64,000 nt of DNA from Sipunculus nudus (Eukaryota > Annelida > Sipuncula > Golfingiida > Sipunculidae), in the NCBI GenBank assembly GCA_026874595.1, contig CM049312.1:50347429-50411428 (forward strand), written 5' to 3'. This document shows positions 60,303-64,000 of the stretch, piece after piece. Made by a program: the position numbers and the translations under genes. The notes under the pieces were generated by a model. The model was given only the letters and a program-made list of their open reading frames with translations, was not told the DNA's origin and did not search any database. The stretch's first letter is position 1. Every line of letters begins with the position of its first letter.

Positions 60303-60877
60303 CCCAGAACAAGGGACCCATGGGTCACGGCGCTCAGCTGATCGTGATTGGACTATAAATGTTTCTCCACTGTGATACTATATCGAGTCGATAAAGCTTA
60401 TGAATATCATGGACATGTTGGGCTATTATAAAGGAATGTAATGTAATATGTGAGTAAATGATAAATGAAATACCTGACTGATGGATTAATAGAGTCAAAT
60501 ATAGTGGTTTATTTTTTATTTATTAAGAAGGGGTTGAAAATTGTGATATATTTGAGCAAATATGAATGCAATGACAGCAGTAATAAGCAGTATTAGAATG
60601 ATGATAAGGCTATTTGTTGAAGGATCTAAAGTGTATGGTAGTCTGCAAGCTTTCAATTTGACAGATATGATGTTATGATTAACTATATGCTGATAAAGTG
60701 ATTTATGAATTTGTGACTGTATGACACAATATCTCTTTAGTCTTGACAAGGTACATTATTGTGATGCCCACTATGTCTACATATTACACAATATTGACAT
60801 AATTTCTGGCATGTACATAGGTACCTATGGACGAATAGTTATACAAAATATTAAAGTATGAATATATCTGATTCATC
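60303..60877 (-). mobile_element. A-family 3' portion on the minus strand, interrupted by the LINE
   Basis: CAAGGGACCCATGGGTCACG at about 60312 is the inverse of an A right end, followed by CGCTCAGCTGATC. To about 60850 it is the reverse complement of 19085-19600 with modest divergence. At 60878 it meets the poly-T (minus-strand poly-A) of the LINE, so the LINE inserted into this copy. Confidence 0.75.
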
Positions 60878-60899
60878 TTTTTTTTCTTTTTTTTTTTCC

Positions 60900-60905
60900 T
60901 TTATT
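60900..60905 (-). terminator. LINE polyadenylation signal
   Basis: AATAAA on the minus strand, immediately before the A-rich tail. Confidence 0.75.
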
Positions 60906-61074
60906 AACATTACCCGATCATTTACATGAAGCCCGATTCACCGATCGGAAATGAAACGAGCTAATGTGGAACAATGACAGTTTTTTGTTGACAATACAAT
61001 TGAGCATTTCCCTATCATTATTTACATACAAGTACCCATAAGCATAATCGCAAAAACACATCTATCGTGACCGA

Positions 61075-63973
61075 TTAAACAATATCTATGTTCATTAGAT
61101 TTCTCGACTGTAGTTGGTTTTCTAAAAGAAATTGTAAGTTGTAATTTTGGCCATATTTAAATTTACTAATGCACATCTTGGCGATTAAAATAACTTCATT
61201 TAAACGTAATATTTCTCCCTTATTGAAACCTTCAGTCGATGTAAATCCTAGAATTATATCGTGTTGTTTCAGAAATATTTGTTTACCAAGGCAAAATGAT
61301 ATTGTTTTGATGACTTTAGACCAAAATTGTTTAAGATGTTCACATTCATAAAAAAAGTGCTCGATGTAATCTATTTTGTCACAGTAATTGCATGTGTTTT
61401 CGTCCTTAATTCCCTTTTTGTTTAACAATATATTCGTAGGATAAATGTTATGAAGAATTTTCCATTGCAAGAGTCTAAGTCTTGTTTCACGTGTACATGT
61501 TCGTGGTAGAAGCCAAAGTAGTTCAGATAATGTTTTTTGGGGGTATTTTTTCTTCCATATTAGAAAGGAATGAGGATCCACAGTTTTGTGTTTAGTTATA
61601 ATGCGTCGTATGAGACTGACTGTGCATTTTTCTATTATATGGTCACTGAATTTCAACAATCTTAGATGAGTATTTAGTTGTGCATTCGGGTGTTTACGTA
61701 AAAATGCTTTTACTGATGTCGCCACGAGCTGGTATTGTATCAGTATGTCTGCGCTATTCCCTAGGCGTTGTTTAACATTTTCCAGAGACATTGTATCTCC
61801 AGATTCGATAAAATCTGAGACTAGCACGAAGCCGCCCTTTATCCATGATTTAAGAAAAAGGGGGTTCTTATTATATGTAATATTTTTGTTATTCCAGATA
61901 ACTGGAGATATATCTGAATGATTCTGTCGGTCAGTATTAAGCCAGGAATGTAACACATTGCGGTAGAAGGTGGACTCTATATTGGCAGATCCTTTAAAGT
62001 CTTTTACGGCTACGTTACTTTCGAAAACACTTAGATGTCTCCCCACTTTTCCATAATAAAATAAAGGGATGTTCTTCCAGGTTTCTGTTGTCTCACTATT
62101 CAGCAGTTTTACCCATTTTATCTGCAGAGCTTGTTGCAAGTCAAACATATCAATAACCTCTAGGCCACCTTTACGGAAAGGGGCTATTAAAACTTTTCTC
62201 TTTACTTTTTCAAAGGCCCGTTTATTATTAAATTGTTTCTTCCACAAAAATTTGTACATAGGTCGATTTATTTCAATCAAAGCCTTTTCTGGTAGTGTTA
62301 AAGCCTGTAACACATATATGAACTTGGATATATAAAATGTTTTTATTAAGATATTTTTTCCGAATATAGACAGATTACGTTTATTCCATTTATGTAACAT
62401 ATTTTCCGCATTACGTAGTTTGTCTTGCCAGTTACTTTCTATGAGAGAAGCAGGTTTAGTAGAACTAAATTTTATTCCAAGAATTTTGATATCATTTTCA
62501 GGAAAGACATTCCATTTTATGTTACTAATCTTATCTTGACATTTGGATTTTCTGCCTAACCATATAGCTTCAGTTTTATTTAAATTCAGTTCCAAACTAG
62601 ATATTTGTGAAAACTCCGTAAATACAGACAGGGCATTTTCGATATCACTTCTTTCTCGTAAAAATAAGGTGGTGTCGTCCGCGTATTGGCATATCTTTAT
62701 CTCATTGCGACCGTATCCCGTTAATGGTAATTTTATTCCTTTGATGTTCTCGGACTGTCTTACTTTACAAGCAATAATTTCTATAGCAATGACAAAGAGT
62801 AATGGGGAGAGGGGGCATCCTTGTCGGACCCCTCTTTCAACGTTGAACCATTTACTCAACCAGCCATTATATTGTACACAGCTGACGCTACTATCTCCTA
62901 AAACGTTAGTCCACCGTACATAATCGGGACCTATTCCGAATCGCTTTAAGACTGAAATTAGGAATTTGTTTGACAGTCTGTCAAAGGCTAGCAAGGCTCC
63001 ATCTATGTTAGCGGCGTTTGTATATGTAGTGACGTCATCGATTAATCTGATGGCCGTGGCAATATTTCTGCCTTTCATAAAACCTACTTGATCGGGGTTA
63101 ATTATGCTGGGCATAACTCCCTGTAACCTGATTGCTAAAGTTTTAGCTAAAATTTTATAGTCGGTATTAGTTACTGTGATTGGTCGCCAGTTATTCAAAT
63201 TATTTTTTGGAAGTCCTTTACCTTTATGTATTAAATTACCACTCCTCTTTTTTGTGAAATAGATAGTTTACCTTCAGAGAAAGCGGACTTGAAACTCTCA
63301 GTTAACATTTTTCTCAGTCGGGACCAAAAGAATTTGTAAAATTCAGTCGTGAGACCGTCCAGACCTGGCGAAGAACCGTTTTTCATTCTTTTCAAGGCCT
63401 TCCCTAATTCTTGTTCGGATATCATTCCCTCACAACTTTCCCGTTCTGTTTCATTTAATTTTGGTAGCTCTACGTCGGTCAAAAATGTGTTTAATTGCGA
63501 CTCCAGATCAACGTTATCATTAGCTGTATACACGTTTTTGTAATAGTTTTGCTGAGCCTTCAAAATGTTTTGTTGATCATATATTATATACCCGTTTTCG
63601 AGTAAAAGATTGTTCATTAATTTAGACGTTCCTCTGCTTTTTTCAAGCCCCAAGAAATATTTGTTATTTTTTTCTCCTTGTTCACGCCATTTTACTCTAG
63701 CACGGATTTGGGCACTTTTAGTTTTATGTACCACCATGTGATCTAATTTCATTTTAGTTTTGATTAATTTTTGTTCCAAAACCACATCCTTCGGGTTTTT
63801 AGCCATTTCTGTTTGAATTTTTCCAACTGTAGCGCAGTGCTCTCATTTTTAATCGCATGAGATTTTGCTTTGCTGAACGAAATTGAACATTGTTTTATTT
63901 CAAGTTTACATAATTCCCACCTATACTGTGGATCATAGTTATCCACTTTGGTCTGATCAGAGAATGTCGACAA
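61075..63973 (-). pseudogene. LINE ORF2: reverse transcriptase and C-terminal zinc knuckle, disrupted
   Basis: This is the protein that copies element RNA at the target site. Visible RT blocks: NWRPITVTNTDYKILAK; DQVGFMKGRNI; RGVRQGCPLSPLLF; and QYADD, with the catalytic YADD at 62674-62685. Downstream is CNYC..H..C (near 61345-61398), the CCHC knuckle of L1-clade ORF2. Upstream, WREQGEKNNKYFLGLEK and SPGLDGLTTEFYKFFW are typical of the region before the RT. Three defects: a frameshift near 63806, a frameshift near 63235 just before the RT core, and an in-frame gap near 62985 that removes motif A, where GALLA runs straight into FDRLS and the catalytic Asp block is missing. It cannot be active. 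Clade assignment is from motif style. Confidence 0.9.
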
Positions 63974-64000
63974 GATCTTGTTGATATTTTTAACATACTG

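Larger units (their letters stand above)
60878..64000 (-). mobile_element. L1/Tx1-type non-LTR retrotransposon (LINE), decayed, runs off the window
   Basis: On the minus strand the element ends in a short 3' UTR with AATAAA (60900-60905) and an A-rich tail (60878-60897). Upstream lies the reverse transcriptase part of ORF2. The endonuclease part, if present, is beyond 64000. The insertion target is an A-family copy. The 5' end and target duplication cannot be assessed. Confidence 0.9.

Noticed and set aside
62543-62923. 126-codon open frame on the + strand
   Set aside because: It is the antisense of the reverse transcriptase region of the LINE.

Overview
The window is animal nuclear DNA. It is AT-rich, has large introns with GT/AG splice sites, and is dominated by mobile elements. 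The repeat vocabulary suggests a mollusc, probably a bivalve: T-run-anchored elements with GTCCGTCC-rich left ends, arrays of GGTCA half-sites, and GGTGGCGCCACCT palindromes. That assignment rests on familiarity, not on a search. There are no prokaryotic operons, CRISPR arrays or rRNA genes.

One host gene is visible on the + strand. It has three coding exons (2492-2599, 12965-13167, 23421-26012) whose intron phases agree (1, 1, 0). They give one open frame of 966 codons plus a stop, continuing to the left of the window. The last exon is 2.6 kb and encodes a Ser-rich, probably disordered tail with a 12-residue coding minisatellite. I do not recognise the family. The two introns are each about 10 kb and are inflated by transposons.

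Region by region: 1-2202 holds right parts of elements built from ~290-bp repeats rich in nuclear-receptor half-sites. Intron 1 carries a 3.2-kb TA-flanked pogo-like DNA transposon with a transposase remnant (4617-7864) and a complete C-family element (8322-10821). Intron 2 is one B-family element (13339 to ~23125) split by several nested A-family copies. From 26 kb to 60 kb no gene is visible. This stretch is a nested mosaic of families A, B, C, H, N1 and N2, with one MITE, one tRNA-derived SINE and microsatellites. From 60878 to the right edge lies a decayed L1/Tx1-type LINE on the minus strand, inserted in an A copy.

The main discovery is the shared design of these families. Each starts after a T-run, has a left hairpin or subterminal inverted repeat, a GTCCGTCC-rich stretch, an internal region that is often tandem, the matching right subterminal repeat, a short terminal hairpin, and an end reading CTTGTTT or CTAGTTT. 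Several nested insertions, some with intact paralogous empty sites in this window, show clean entry into T-runs with no target duplication. This is the signature expected of non-autonomous Helitron-like elements of the Helentron/HINE type. No Rep/helicase gene is present, so that class assignment is an inference. Family names A, B, C, D, H, N1 and N2 are local labels.
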